From an uncultured Bartonella sp. (GTDB taxonomy: Bacteria; Pseudomonadota; Alphaproteobacteria; Rhizobiales; Rhizobiaceae): a stretch of 64,000 nucleotides of DNA. The DNA is taken from NCBI RefSeq assembly GCF_945285465.1, contig NZ_CALYQK010000001.1, forward strand, positions 1 to 64,000. Direction: 5' to 3'. Shown one piece after another: positions 1 to 8,016 of this stretch (positions are counted from its first letter, which is position 1; each line of letters begins with the position of its first letter). A program made the position numbers and the translations under genes. The notes below the pieces were generated by a model that was given only the letters and a program-made list of their open reading frames with translations, was not told where the DNA came from and searched no databases.

Positions 1-105
1 ATGATCACCATAAACACAACGCCGCGAAAATGCCTCGACTTCAAAACGCCATTTCAGTCCTTTATGGAAAACCTTGGAACCGATATCAAATTATGCTTTA
101 AATAA
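1..105 (+). mobile_element. IS30-family transposase, C-terminal fragment cut by the window edge
   Basis: Frame 1 is open from base 1 and reads 34 residues before TAA at 103-105. It contains the stretch INTTPRKCLDFKTPFQSF, which matches the conserved end of IS30-family transposases (pattern LNNRPRK-x-L-x-FKTP). The DDE catalytic residues would lie to the left of the window, so intactness cannot be judged. The bases after the stop should include the right end of the element, but its terminal inverted repeat cannot be identified without the left end. The call rests on motif recognition alone. Confidence 0.7.
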
Positions 106-404
106 ACTGTGTTGCACTTGGCGTGTGAATCTACCGGCCACTTGTGCAGACTATATCGCTTGCGCCAATCATATTCCATACAAAGATCATACCGATATCT
201 CAATCGAAATAATGTCAAGATTGAAAAATCGCGACCATTATACGTGAAAGTGGTTAACCGCTTTTTATCATTGATTGGTTCATTTGCGCCCAAGAGCACC
301 CCGAACAGGCACTGTCGCGTCATCTTGTTCTCAAAAATTGCAGCGCATCGCCTCATTCTTAAAAAATATTCTAGCGATTTGTCAGGAATAATATGAAACG
401 GCTG
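106..404. other. Intergenic stretch, probably the IS30 right end plus the recJ downstream region
   Basis: No convincing gene. Open frames exist on both strands (109-396 plus, 54-356 minus), but neither has a good ribosome binding site or protein-like composition. The first few tens of bases after the transposase stop are probably non-coding IS sequence. No intrinsic terminator for recJ is visible here. Confidence 0.4.
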
Positions 405-2192
405 TTAAACTTCGGTTTCAGCAGCATCGACAACATGTAATTGCGGCAACGCTAAACCGTTCCAGTAATTAATATTCAGATTTCCAGCAATATGAACGGA
501 TTGACCGAGGTGGTTGATCAAAAAATCTCCAAGCGCGGTGCCGACAGCCCGAAAAGCTATCGCTTTCAGTCTTTTACCTTCGAGGTTGGATATCGACATC
601 GTTAAATGCCCCCTCCCCACCTCCCGCACGTCTGTAAGGCGATGAGCTGGCAACACAAAAACCGGCACCGGATTTCCCGAACCGAAAGGTCCGGCTTTAT
701 CTATCATATCATAAAGGTCTTTTGATGCGCCGGAGGCGGAAATAATACCATCAATCATCAAAGTTTCATGGGCACGCAAATTATCCATCTTTTTTGACAG
801 CTTCTGCTGCAGCCAATCGCGAAATTTATCAATTTTATCTTTGGAAATTGTAATTCCTGCCGCCATTGCGTGGCCGCCACCTTTTTCCAAAATTTGGAGA
901 TTGACAGCTTCACGGACAATTTCGCCCAAATCGATGCCGCTCATTGAGCGTCCAGAACCGACTGCCGTACCGTCACTTTTGATAGCAATTGCAAAAGCCG
1001 GACAACGAAATTTTTCCTTAAGCCTTGCCGCTAGAATACCGACAATGCCCGGGTGCCACCCGTCATGGGCAACAACAATAACACTGGGCTCTTCACCAAC
1101 TAGTTTTAAATCAAGACCGGTTTCCGCTTCCAAAAGCTGTTTTGCCTCAATCTCCTGTCGTTCCTGATTGAGGACATTCAATTGTTCTGCAATCGAATCA
1201 GCATCATTGGCTGTTTGACTGGTGAGTAAACGTGCACCAAGAGCTTGGTCACCAATCCGGCCGCCTGCATTAATGCGTGGTCCAAGCAGATAGCCGAAAT
1301 GAAAGACGTTTAGCGGCTCTCCTATCCTTGCAACCCGGGCAAGCGACGCAATGCCACGATTTGTCATCATCCGCGCGACGACAATGCCTTTGACAACAAA
1401 AGCACGATTAACACCAATCAAAGGAACAACATCACAAATTGTCGCCAAAGCCACAAGATCAAGATAACAAAGAATGTCTGGAAGTTTTTTATATTTTCGT
1501 GATTGCCGAAGAAGTTTCAAAGTCCATGCAATAACGATAAAAACAAGGCCAGCGGCGCAAAGGTGCCCTTGGCCGGAATGATCGTCCGGACGATTGGGAT
1601 TAACCAAGGCAAAAGCTTCCCCATGAATTTCGCCCATTTGGTGATGATCGAGAACAACAACATTGGCTCCCGCATCACACGCCGCCTTAATCGCATCAGG
1701 ACTGTTGGCTCCACAATCAACTGTCACGATTAAACTTGCGCCTTTGCTAGCAAGCATCTTCATTGCTTTGGCATTCGGTCCATACCCCTCGACGAGACGA
1801 TCCGGTATATAGATCTCCACCTCAAGACCAAAAAAAGTCAAAAATTGATAAAGGATGGCTGATGAACACGCCCCGTCAACATCATAATCACCGAAAATTG
1901 CAACTTTTTCACCGCCGGCAATTGCTTCGGCAAGACGCGTGGTAGCCTTTTCCATATCGACAAAATGCAACGGATCGGGCATTAGCGCTTTTAACGTCGG
2001 ATCAAGATATTCGATTACTTCATCTTCGGAAATTGCGCGTGCCGACAACACGCGGGCAAGCGGTTCGGGAATGCCATATTTTTGCGAAATACTGCGTGCA
2101 CGGTTTATTGCTTCGCGATCAAGGTTATCAACCCATGCCCGCCCAAGTGCTGAATGTGTTACACCCAGAAAATCTTTTTTTTTTGAAATCAT
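405..2192 (-). CDS. recJ: Single-stranded-DNA-specific 5'-3' exonuclease RecJ
   Basis: RecJ degrades single-stranded DNA 5' to 3' in RecF-type recombination and mismatch or base-excision repair, using Mn/Mg ions held by DHH-family motifs. The 595 residues are normal length. Motif I (GDYDVDG, residues 101-107), the DHH triad (residues 183-185) and the DHHA1 glycine motif GGGHAMAAG (about 439-447) are present, and an OB-like domain follows to the C terminus. The start ATG follows a purine-rich stretch and no better start is seen. It is transcribed in the same direction as metY upstream, but the 169-base gap with an 11-bp hairpin suggests separate transcripts. No defect is visible. Confidence 0.97.
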   Translation of the reverse strand: MISKKKDFLGVTHSALGRAWVDNLDREAINRARSISQKYGIPEPLARVLSARAISEDEVIEYLDPTLKALMPDPLHFVDMEKATTRLAEAIAGGEKVAIFGDYDVDGACSSAILYQFLTFFGLEVEIYIPDRLVEGYGPNAKAMKMLASKGASLIVTVDCGANSPDAIKAACDAGANVVVLDHHQMGEIHGEAFALVNPNRPDDHSGQGHLCAAGLVFIVIAWTLKLLRQSRKYKKLPDILCYLDLVALATICDVVPLIGVNRAFVVKGIVVARMMTNRGIASLARVARIGEPLNVFHFGYLLGPRINAGGRIGDQALGARLLTSQTANDADSIAEQLNVLNQERQEIEAKQLLEAETGLDLKLVGEEPSVIVVAHDGWHPGIVGILAARLKEKFRCPAFAIAIKSDGTAVGSGRSMSGIDLGEIVREAVNLQILEKGGGHAMAAGITISKDKIDKFRDWLQQKLSKKMDNLRAHETLMIDGIISASGASKDLYDMIDKAGPFGSGNPVPVFVLPAHRLTDVREVGRGHLTMSISNLEGKRLKAIAFRAVGTALGDFLINHLGQSVHIAGNLNINYWNGLALPQLHVVDAAETEV

Positions 2193-2302
2193 GCTTGGTT
2201 TGATACAATAAAATAGTGATGAATGCGAAAGAAATTTTTATAAAAATCTTCAATCGTTGCATCCAACAGGCCAAACTTGTTATTTGAAACCAAACGAAAG
2301 TT

Positions 2303-2333
2303 TTCAGGCATGCAAAACTTCGGCATGCCTGAA
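2303..2333. terminator. Perfect 11-bp hairpin between metY and recJ, weak terminator candidate
   Basis: TTCAGGCATGC at 2303-2313 is exactly complementary to 2323-2333, with a 9-base loop. It lies 29 bases after the metY stop on the minus strand. The following minus-strand bases are AAAACTTTCG, so there is no real U-tract. It may be a processing or mRNA-stabilising stem rather than a factor-independent terminator. Confidence 0.45.
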
Positions 2334-2361
2334 CGTAAAACGTAACCGGCTTTTATAAAAA

Positions 2362-3645
2362 TTAGATCTTATCCAACGCCTGCTCGATATCAGCTATAAT
2401 ATCTTTGACATCTTCAATGCCAATTGACAGGCGTACAACATCGGGACCGGCTCCCGCTGCAATTTTTTGGCTATCAGTTAATTGGCGATGAGTGGTGGAC
2501 GCTGGATGAATGACCAGCGAACGTGTATCCCCAATATTGGCAAGTAACGAGAAAAGGTTCAAGGATGAGGCAAATTTTACCCCCGCTTCATAACCACCTT
2601 TTATACCGAAAGTGAAAACAGAACCTGCGCCTTTCGGAGCATAATGCTGTTGTAATTGGTGGTACTTATTTCCTTTCAGACCGGCATAATTTACCCAGTG
2701 AACTTTATCGTTCTTCTCAAGATATTCAGCAACTGCCAGTGCATTATCGCTGTGTTTTTGCATCCGCAGCGGAAGCGTTTCAGCACCCGTCAAAATCAAA
2801 AACGCATTAAACGGCGAAATTGTCGGTCCAAAATCACGCATCCCCAATACTCGTGCGGCTGTTGCAAAAGCTGCATTGCCAACCGCTTCATAAATAACAA
2901 GTCCGGCATAATCGGGCCGTGGCTCGGTAAGCTTTTTGTAAAGGCCGGATTTTCCCCAATCAAAAGTACCACCATCCACAAGGAGCCCGCCCATCGAATT
3001 GCCATGACCACCAATAAATTTGGTCAGGGAATGAATAACAATATCAGCCCCATGTTCTATCGGACGCAATAAATAGGGGGTCGCAAGCGTATTATCGACG
3101 ATCACCGGCACACCGTGGGCGTGTGCTACTTTGGCAATTGCTTCAATATCGACGACGATACCACCGGGATTGGCGAAACTTTCAATAAAAATTGCCCGCG
3201 TCTTTTCGTCTATCTGTTTTTCAAATGACTGGGGATCTTCGCTATCAGCCCAGCGGACTTGCCAGTCAAACGCTTTGAAGGCATTGGCAAATTGGTTGAT
3301 CGAACCACCATAAAGCTGGCGGCCAGCAATAAAGTTTTCGCCCGGCTCCATCAGTGTATGAAATGTCAAAAACTCGGCGGCATGTCCTGATGCTGTGGCT
3401 AATGCTGCAGTACCGCCCTCGAGAGCGGCAATTTTTTCTTCCAGAACGGCTTGAGTCGGATTGGTGATACGCCCGTAAATATTGCCCGGTTCTGTCAGGG
3501 CAAACCGATTTGCCGCTTGATCGGCGTCTTTAAATACATATGCCGTCGTCTGATAGATCGGCGTTGCACGTGCGCCCGTTGTCGGATCGGGTGCCGTTCC
3601 GGCATGAACCGCCAATGTTTCAATTCCATGTTTATTCGTTGTCAT
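2362..3645 (-). CDS. metY: O-acetylhomoserine sulfhydrylase (aminocarboxypropyltransferase)
   Basis: This PLP enzyme makes homocysteine (or methionine) directly from O-acetylhomoserine and sulfide or methanethiol, in the cytoplasmic methionine pathway. It belongs to the Cys/Met-metabolism PLP family. The internal-aldimine lysine sits in SLTKFIGGHGN (Lys209), after the VDNT motif that carries the PLP-binding aspartate. The 427 residues and the long central part fit MetY rather than the shorter MetB/MetC type. The start chosen is the ATG at 3645, because GGAGG lies six bases upstream; an ATG four codons earlier (3657) would place that Shine-Dalgarno inside the gene. No SAM riboswitch was recognised upstream. 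MetZ, which uses O-succinylhomoserine, is the nearest alternative. Confidence 0.93.
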   Translation of the reverse strand: MTTNKHGIETLAVHAGTAPDPTTGARATPIYQTTAYVFKDADQAANRFALTEPGNIYGRITNPTQAVLEEKIAALEGGTAALATASGHAAEFLTFHTLMEPGENFIAGRQLYGGSINQFANAFKAFDWQVRWADSEDPQSFEKQIDEKTRAIFIESFANPGGIVVDIEAIAKVAHAHGVPVIVDNTLATPYLLRPIEHGADIVIHSLTKFIGGHGNSMGGLLVDGGTFDWGKSGLYKKLTEPRPDYAGLVIYEAVGNAAFATAARVLGMRDFGPTISPFNAFLILTGAETLPLRMQKHSDNALAVAEYLEKNDKVHWVNYAGLKGNKYHQLQQHYAPKGAGSVFTFGIKGGYEAGVKFASSLNLFSLLANIGDTRSLVIHPASTTHRQLTDSQKIAAGAGPDVVRLSIGIEDVKDIIADIEQALDKI

Positions 3646-4287
3646 TTGCTCCTCCATCGAGCATCGGTTGCATTGTCGTTATGCTAAAGCTACGTAACGA
3701 TCAATTTATTCACAAGAAAGCAATTGCTTTAATCCGGCGATTTTTGCAATTTTTTACCTAAAAAATGCTGTTTACTGATATTTTTTACTTCATTAATCCA
3801 CCCGTCTTGCCGCTTCAACAAATAGCAATTGTTGCACAAAAATTAAAAACAAAAAGCTGAGGCGTAAAACACGCGGGCCACCTGATTTATCCAATTCATC
3901 ACTATTGCGAACACCAGCGATCAATTGCAAAAACAGCTGATAGCGGGAAGTAGCGTCAATAGCATGGAAAAATTTTGATAATTGAAAAGGTGAAGTACGT
4001 TTATCCATTTTTGTAAAAGCCACTTTTGCTTTTTAGCCTGTTGAAATGCTTAAAAATACGATTTACTTGCTTTTTACCCGTGCACCGAATTTTTGTCGGT
4101 CTGGAGTTTTTTTGCGCTATTCATTTGCCGTTTGATCGAAACAGGAAATTCCCGGCGAACGTATAGCAATTTGTTTCCTCACAAGATCAATCGAACAGCA
4201 AAAATAATCACCGGCCACGCTTAACTGTTGTTGCGGTATTATCGTACCTTATTAGCAAAATATTGGAAATATTGGTTTATTTTTTAA
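3646..4287. other. Long intergenic region between metY and the rplM promoter
   Basis: About 640 bases without a supported gene. A 76-codon minus-strand frame (3793-4023) has no Shine-Dalgarno and no recognisable family, so it is not called. The metY promoter must lie in the first 150 bases, but no convincing -35/-10 pair stood out. The sequence is AT-rich with many A and T runs. Confidence 0.4.
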
Positions 4288-4316
4288 TTGACGTTATAAA
4301 TAGAAGCCTATATGAA
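4288..4316 (+). promoter_or_regulatory. Candidate sigma-70-type promoter of rplM-rpsI
   Basis: TTGACG at 4288-4293 and TATGAA at 4311-4316 are 17 bases apart, a good match to the alphaproteobacterial housekeeping promoter. Transcription would start near 4323, leaving a leader of about 100 bases before the rplM start at 4422. Confidence 0.55.
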
Positions 4317-4325
4317 GCTTCGCAC

Positions 4326-4401
4326 ATGCCGTTTTTCGGCATTTTTTGTTGTGAATTTTTCACAACGTAAAGCAACAAAAAACGCCTTCGTTTAACGAAG
4401 G
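4326..4401 (+). promoter_or_regulatory. rplM leader with three consecutive hairpins
   Basis: Three perfect stems occur in a row. ATGCCG/CGGCAT (4326-4342) is followed at once by six T. GTTGTGAA/TTCACAAC spans 4348-4366 with a 3-base loop. CCTTCGTT/AACGAAGG spans about 4385-4401. The first resembles an intrinsic terminator but begins only a few bases after the predicted transcription start. Ribosomal-protein operons are often autoregulated through such leaders. Whether this is an L13 binding site is inference. Confidence 0.5.
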
Positions 4402-4421
4402 ATTATTAAAGGAAAGCTTCA

Positions 4422-4886
4422 ATGGCAACTTTTTCACAAAAGCCTGCTGAAGTGGTAAAGAAATGGGTCATTATTGACGCGAAAGACCTTGTTTTGGGTC
4501 GTCTTGCCACATTGGTAGCCAACCGGTTACGCGGTAAACATAAACCAACTTTCACGCCTCATGTCGATGACGGTGATAACGTTATCGTTATTAATGCCGA
4601 CAAAGTCGTTTTAACCGGCAAAAAATTTCACAACAAAAAATATTATTGGCATACCGGCTACGTCGGAAGCGTCAAGGAGCGTACAGCCCGCCAGATTCTC
4701 GAAGGCCGTTTTCCCGAGCGCGTTGTTGAAAAAGCCGTTGAACGTATGATTCCACGCGGGCCGCTTGGACGCCGCCAGATGAAGAATTTGCGTGTCTATG
4801 CCGGAACAAACCACCCGCATGAAGCCCAACAGCCGGAGACTATTGATGTCGGCGCACTCAACCGTAAAAATAAGAGGATTGCTTAA
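4422..4886 (+). CDS. rplM: 50S ribosomal protein L13 (uL13)
   Basis: L13 is an early-assembling protein of the large ribosomal subunit that binds 23S rRNA. The 154 residues match alphaproteobacterial L13 throughout, including [14 protein letters not shown] near the N terminus, the [14 protein letters not shown] segment and the C-terminal [15 protein letters not shown] region with the basic rRNA-binding patch. The start ATG is preceded by AAAGGAAAGC. It forms a two-gene operon with rpsI, which starts two bases after the rplM stop, the arrangement found across bacteria. Its leader carries the hairpins described separately. Confidence 0.98.
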   Translation: MATFSQKPAEVVKKWVIIDAKDLVLGRLATLVANRLRGKHKPTFTPHVDDGDNVIVINADKVVLTGKKFHNKKYYWHTGYVGSVKERTARQILEGRFPERVVEKAVERMIPRGPLGRRQMKNLRVYAGTNHPHEAQQPETIDVGALNRKNKRIA

Positions 4887-4888
4887 TC

Positions 4889-5368
4889 ATGGCCGAGATT
4901 AGTTCTTTTTCTGAACTTGGTGCGGTAACCGAGACGGTTGTAGCTCCAGCAGCCCCTGTTCATGAACGTAAACTTGATGCACAGGGACGTTCCTATGCAA
5001 CTGGAAAACGTAAAGACGCGATTGCCCGCGTTTGGATCAAGCCTGGCAGTGGCAAGATTATTGTTAATGGCAAAGATTTTGATAAATATTTTGCGCGTCC
5101 GGTTTTGCAGATGATTTTGCGTCAGCCAATTCTGGCAACAAATCGTGATGGCCAGTTCGACATCGTTGCATCCGTTGCCGGTGGCGGCCTGTCGGGCCAG
5201 GCTGGTGCCGTTCGGCATGGCATTTCTAAGGCGCTAACCTATTATGAACCGGCTTTGCGTGCAATTCTGAAAAAAGGCGGTTTCCTCACTCGTGATAGCC
5301 GCGTTGTCGAACGTAAAAAATATGGTAAAGCGAAAGCTCGCCGTTCGTTCCAATTCTCGAAACGTTAA
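4889..5368 (+). CDS. rpsI: 30S ribosomal protein S9 (uS9)
   Basis: S9 sits in the head of the small subunit, and its C-terminal tail reaches the P-site tRNA. The 159-residue protein has the alphaproteobacterial N-terminal extension (about 35 residues rich in A, V and E), then the S9 core from [15 protein letters not shown]. The glycine-rich [15 protein letters not shown] segment follows, and the protein ends in the basic [11 protein letters not shown] tail. AGAGGATT, the Shine-Dalgarno, overlaps the end of rplM, so the two are translationally linked. A strong intrinsic terminator follows 23 bases after the stop. Confidence 0.98.
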   Translation: MAEISSFSELGAVTETVVAPAAPVHERKLDAQGRSYATGKRKDAIARVWIKPGSGKIIVNGKDFDKYFARPVLQMILRQPILATNRDGQFDIVASVAGGGLSGQAGAVRHGISKALTYYEPALRAILKKGGFLTRDSRVVERKKYGKAKARRSFQFSKR

Positions 5369-5390
5369 TTCATTATTTCAAATATATACA

Positions 5391-5417
5391 AAAGCTCCGT
5401 TTTTCGGAGCTTTTTTT
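5391..5417 (+). terminator. Intrinsic terminator of rplM-rpsI
   Basis: AAAGCTCCG (5391-5399), a T5 loop, CGGAGC (5405-5410) and then seven T. On the minus strand the stem is followed by only four T, so it may partly serve divK, which ends at 5451. Confidence 0.9.
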
Positions 5418-5450
5418 GTGGCAATACCGGCTATTTCACAGCCATGTGTT

Positions 5451-5816
5451 TTATCCTAAAAACCGTTTGACCATAGCAATAAAATTGACCACCGATATAG
5501 GTTTTGACATATAGTCTTCACAGCCGCTTGCTCTGATGCGCTCTTCATCGCCTTTCATTGCAAAAGCGGTAACAGCGACAACCGGAATAGATTTAAGGTT
5601 CTCATCCGCTTTCAATTGTTTAATAACATCAATTCCTGAAACTTCCGGTAGCTGGATATCCATCAGAATAAGACCGGGATTATTTTTTCTTGCTAAATCC
5701 AATGCAGCTAGTCCGCTACGAGTTTCGACCGTTTCATAACCGCTGGCCTCTACGAGATCGCGAAACAGTTTCATATTCAGTTCGTTATCTTCCACGATCA
5801 TTACTTTTTTTGCCAT
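5451..5816 (-). CDS. divK: Single-domain response regulator DivK, cell-cycle and polarity control
   Basis: DivK is a stand-alone receiver that is phosphorylated and dephosphorylated by DivJ/PleC-type kinases. It acts on DivL-CckA to control CtrA activity. The 121 residues form one receiver domain: acidic pocket E9/D10, phospho-acceptor D53 in [10 protein letters not shown]83 in VVAVTAFA and K105 in MSKPIS. There is no output domain, and the sequence is very close to known DivK proteins. CckA, which it influences, is also in this window (39.8-42.3 kb). In many relatives the diguanylate cyclase pleD follows divK. Here the next gene downstream is the convergent rpsI, so pleD is not adjacent. Confidence 0.94.
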   Translation of the reverse strand: MAKKVMIVEDNELNMKLFRDLVEASGYETVETRSGLAALDLARKNNPGLILMDIQLPEVSGIDVIKQLKADENLKSIPVVAVTAFAMKGDEERIRASGCEDYMSKPISVVNFIAMVKRFLG

Positions 5817-5889
5817 CTTATCAACTCCGCTCTTCCAGCTCTTGACTTAAAAGAGTAAACTCTTCTGGTTACCACTTGGCTAAGAAAAA

Positions 5890-6183
5890 ATGAAAAAACA
5901 AATAACCAACCGCGAAGAAGCTGAAGAACTTGCAATTGCAGCGCTGTCTTTTATTGCGAGCGATAGCGAACTTATGCCACGTTTTCTTAATCTTTCCGGT
6001 ATTCATGTTGAAGAAATCCGGCTAGCTGCCGAATCAAAAGGTTTTCTTGCAGGTGTGCTGCAATTTATATTGGGACACGAGCCAACATTGATCGCCTTTG
6101 CCGAACAATCGGGTTATTTGCCACAATCCGTAGCCGATGCTATGCATTATCTTCCCGGCGGAGAACAACCCGTATGGCTTTGA
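5890..6183 (+). CDS. DUF3572 family protein
   Basis: A 97-residue acidic cytoplasmic protein of the alphaproteobacterial DUF3572 family, whose function is unknown. It has no signal peptide or membrane segment and appears all-helical. Visible features are the N-terminal [15 protein letters not shown] helix and a C-terminal [10 protein letters not shown]. It overlaps the start of dinB by 10 bases, so the two are probably co-translated, and it lies divergent from divK across a 73-base gap. That arrangement is common in Rhizobiales, but the pairing does not by itself reveal a role in DNA repair. Confidence 0.85.
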   Translation: MKKQITNREEAEELAIAALSFIASDSELMPRFLNLSGIHVEEIRLAAESKGFLAGVLQFILGHEPTLIAFAEQSGYLPQSVADAMHYLPGGEQPVWL

Positions 6184-7496
6184 TACCGTTTAATCAACCT
6201 GATTACGGTTTTTGTCGGGATTGTTTATCCCTCCAATACAAGGAAAATCGACGGTGTGAAAAATGCGGTTCGCCACGGCTCATTCACCACCCCGAACTCT
6301 ATTCGTTAACTTTGGCACATATCGACTGCGATGCATTTTATGCTTCTGTGGAAAAACGTGACTATCCGGAGCTGAGAAATAAACCCGTTATAATCGGCGG
6401 CGGCAAACGCGGCGTTGTCTCCACTGCCTGCTATATTGCACGCATTTCCGGTGTAAAGTCGGCGATGCCCATGTTTAAAGCGCTGGAACTCTGCCCCGAT
6501 GCTGTTGTTATTCCACCCGACATTGCCAAATATAGCCGTATCGGCCGGCAAATTCGCCAACTCATGCTCGAACTGACACCCCTGGTCGAACCGCTGTCCA
6601 TTGACGAAGCTTTTCTTGACATGCGCGGCACTGAAAAACTTCATAAAGCCCCAGCTGCATATACCCTCGCTCGTTTTTGCCAAAGAATTGAAAATGAAAT
6701 TGGTGTCACCGTATCTGTCTGGTTATCCTACTGCAAATTTTTGACAAAAATTGCTTCCGATTTAAACAAGCCACGCGGTTTTTCAGTGATTGGTCAAAAA
6801 GAAGCACGTTCTTTTTTGGCAAAGCAGCCAGTAACCATGATCTGGGGCGTTGGCGCTTCATCATCACAAAAATTAGCACATGACGGTATTACAACAATCG
6901 ACCAGTTACAAAATATGGATGAATCATTATTAATGAAGCGATATGGCCAAATGGGACAGCGTCTTTACCGATTGTCACGCGGCGAAGATAACAGGCCGGT
7001 TCGCGCCGATCACGAAATAAAAAGTATATCGGCAGAAACCACTTTTCCAAGTGATCTTTCCAAAGCAGAAGACCTCGTTCCCGTTTTGCGAATGTTATCG
7101 GAAAAAGTTGCCGCGCGGTTAAAAGCAAGCGACATTGCCGGACAAACCGTTATGTTAAAATTAAAAACAAATGATTTTAAAAGCCGGACACGAAACCGAA
7201 GTTTTAGCGAACCGGACCAGACTGCCGACCGTATTTTTCGTGCCGGATTAGGGCTTTTGCAAAAAGAACTTGATGGCACCAAATTTCGCTTGTTAGGAAT
7301 TGGTGTACAACAATTGAGCAAAGCTCCCGCGGCAGAATTGAGTGACCTTCTCGACCCGAACTCGCATAAACGAGCCATTGCAGAAAACGCAATGGATAAG
7401 CTTCGTGAAAAATTTGGCACCAAGTCTATCGAAACAGGGTACACATTTGGCAAAAACCGCAAACTGGAAAAATCCTCCAAAGACACCGAGCTATAA
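6174..7496 (+). CDS. dinB: DNA polymerase IV (Y-family translesion polymerase)
   Basis: DinB is an error-prone, lesion-bypassing DNA polymerase without proofreading. In the 440 residues the Y-family catalytic acids are visible: D51/D53 in [13 protein letters not shown] and D144/E145 in SIDEAFLDM. The fingers, thumb (helix-hairpin-helix [12 protein letters not shown]) and little-finger domains follow. A 40-residue N-terminal extension carries C14, C17, C28 and C31, spaced like a small zinc ribbon; rhizobial DinB proteins often have this and E. coli DinB does not. One substitution is noted: the usual VGLSYCKFLAK reads [11 protein letters not shown]. The last bases of the DUF3572 gene include its start. 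No LexA box was identified upstream. Confidence 0.95.
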   Translation: MALIPFNQPDYGFCRDCLSLQYKENRRCEKCGSPRLIHHPELYSLTLAHIDCDAFYASVEKRDYPELRNKPVIIGGGKRGVVSTACYIARISGVKSAMPMFKALELCPDAVVIPPDIAKYSRIGRQIRQLMLELTPLVEPLSIDEAFLDMRGTEKLHKAPAAYTLARFCQRIENEIGVTVSVWLSYCKFLTKIASDLNKPRGFSVIGQKEARSFLAKQPVTMIWGVGASSSQKLAHDGITTIDQLQNMDESLLMKRYGQMGQRLYRLSRGEDNRPVRADHEIKSISAETTFPSDLSKAEDLVPVLRMLSEKVAARLKASDIAGQTVMLKLKTNDFKSRTRNRSFSEPDQTADRIFRAGLGLLQKELDGTKFRLLGIGVQQLSKAPAAELSDLLDPNSHKRAIAENAMDKLREKFGTKSIETGYTFGKNRKLEKSSKDTEL

Positions 7497-7611
7497 TTGC
7501 CTTGTCGCTGCTTATTTCAACCCAATGTAAAATCTAAGATGAACCCTTTTACCTCAGACATAGCGATTTTAACGGTAAAATCCCGTCGTCATGGCTCGAA
7601 AAATTCGCTGT

Positions 7612-8016
7612 TTAATACCAACCGAGTGCAACCTGTGCTTCCTCGGACATTCGCTCAGGCGTCCATGGCGGATCGAAAGTCATATTGACCTCGACATGAG
7701 ACACTCCTTCAACCGCATTTACCGCATTTTCGACCCAGATCGGCATATCACCGGCAACCGGGCATCCCGGCGCCGTTAATGTCATGTCGATTTTGACCGA
7801 ACGATCATCCTCTATATCAATGCGGTAAATAAGACCCAGCTCATAAATATCTGCCGGTATTTCCGGATCAAAAACCGTTTTGAGGGCATTTATAATATCG
7901 TCTGTCAGGCGATCCAGCTCTTCAGCCGGTATTGCCGAAATTTTTGACGTTTGATTAACGTCTTCCCATGTTCCTACGGGTTCTGCAGCAGGAGTTACGT
8001 TAGCCGACTTAGTCAT
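7612..8016 (-). CDS. sufT: SUF-associated Fe-S maturation protein SufT (MIP18/DUF59 family)
   Basis: SufT-type DUF59 proteins assist maturation of Fe-S proteins under high demand. The 134-residue protein has a low-complexity N terminus (TPAAEPVG), then the DUF59 domain with VFDPEIPADIYELGLIY, the metal-site motif MTLTAPGCP and a C-terminal SHVEVNMTFDPPW. The start at 8016 was chosen because it sits behind AGAGG and overlaps the sufS stop by eight bases (ATGACTAA); a longer open frame to 8097 would lie inside sufS. It is the last gene of the operon. The A-type carrier gene sufA that often follows in relatives is absent from the 115 bases before dinB. Confidence 0.9.
   Translation of the reverse strand: MTKSANVTPAAEPVGTWEDVNQTSKISAIPAEELDRLTDDIINALKTVFDPEIPADIYELGLIYRIDIEDDRSVKIDMTLTAPGCPVAGDMPIWVENAVNAVEGVSHVEVNMTFDPPWTPERMSEEAQVALGWY

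Noticed and set aside
109..396. 95-codon plus-strand frame near the left edge
   Set aside because: It overlaps the IS30 right-end region, has no ribosome binding site, and is matched by an equally long meaningless frame on the other strand.
3646..3790. Possible SAM-II riboswitch upstream of metY
   Set aside because: On the minus strand the conserved pseudoknot pattern with GCUAAA is not found. The only similar string is its reverse complement (GCTTTAGC) in a weak stem.
3793..4023. 76-codon minus-strand frame
   Set aside because: No Shine-Dalgarno before either candidate ATG, no recognisable family and a composition like translated intergenic AT-rich DNA.
7497..7779. Short plus-strand frames after dinB
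   Set aside because: They run antisense into sufT, have no ribosome binding site and match nothing recognisable.
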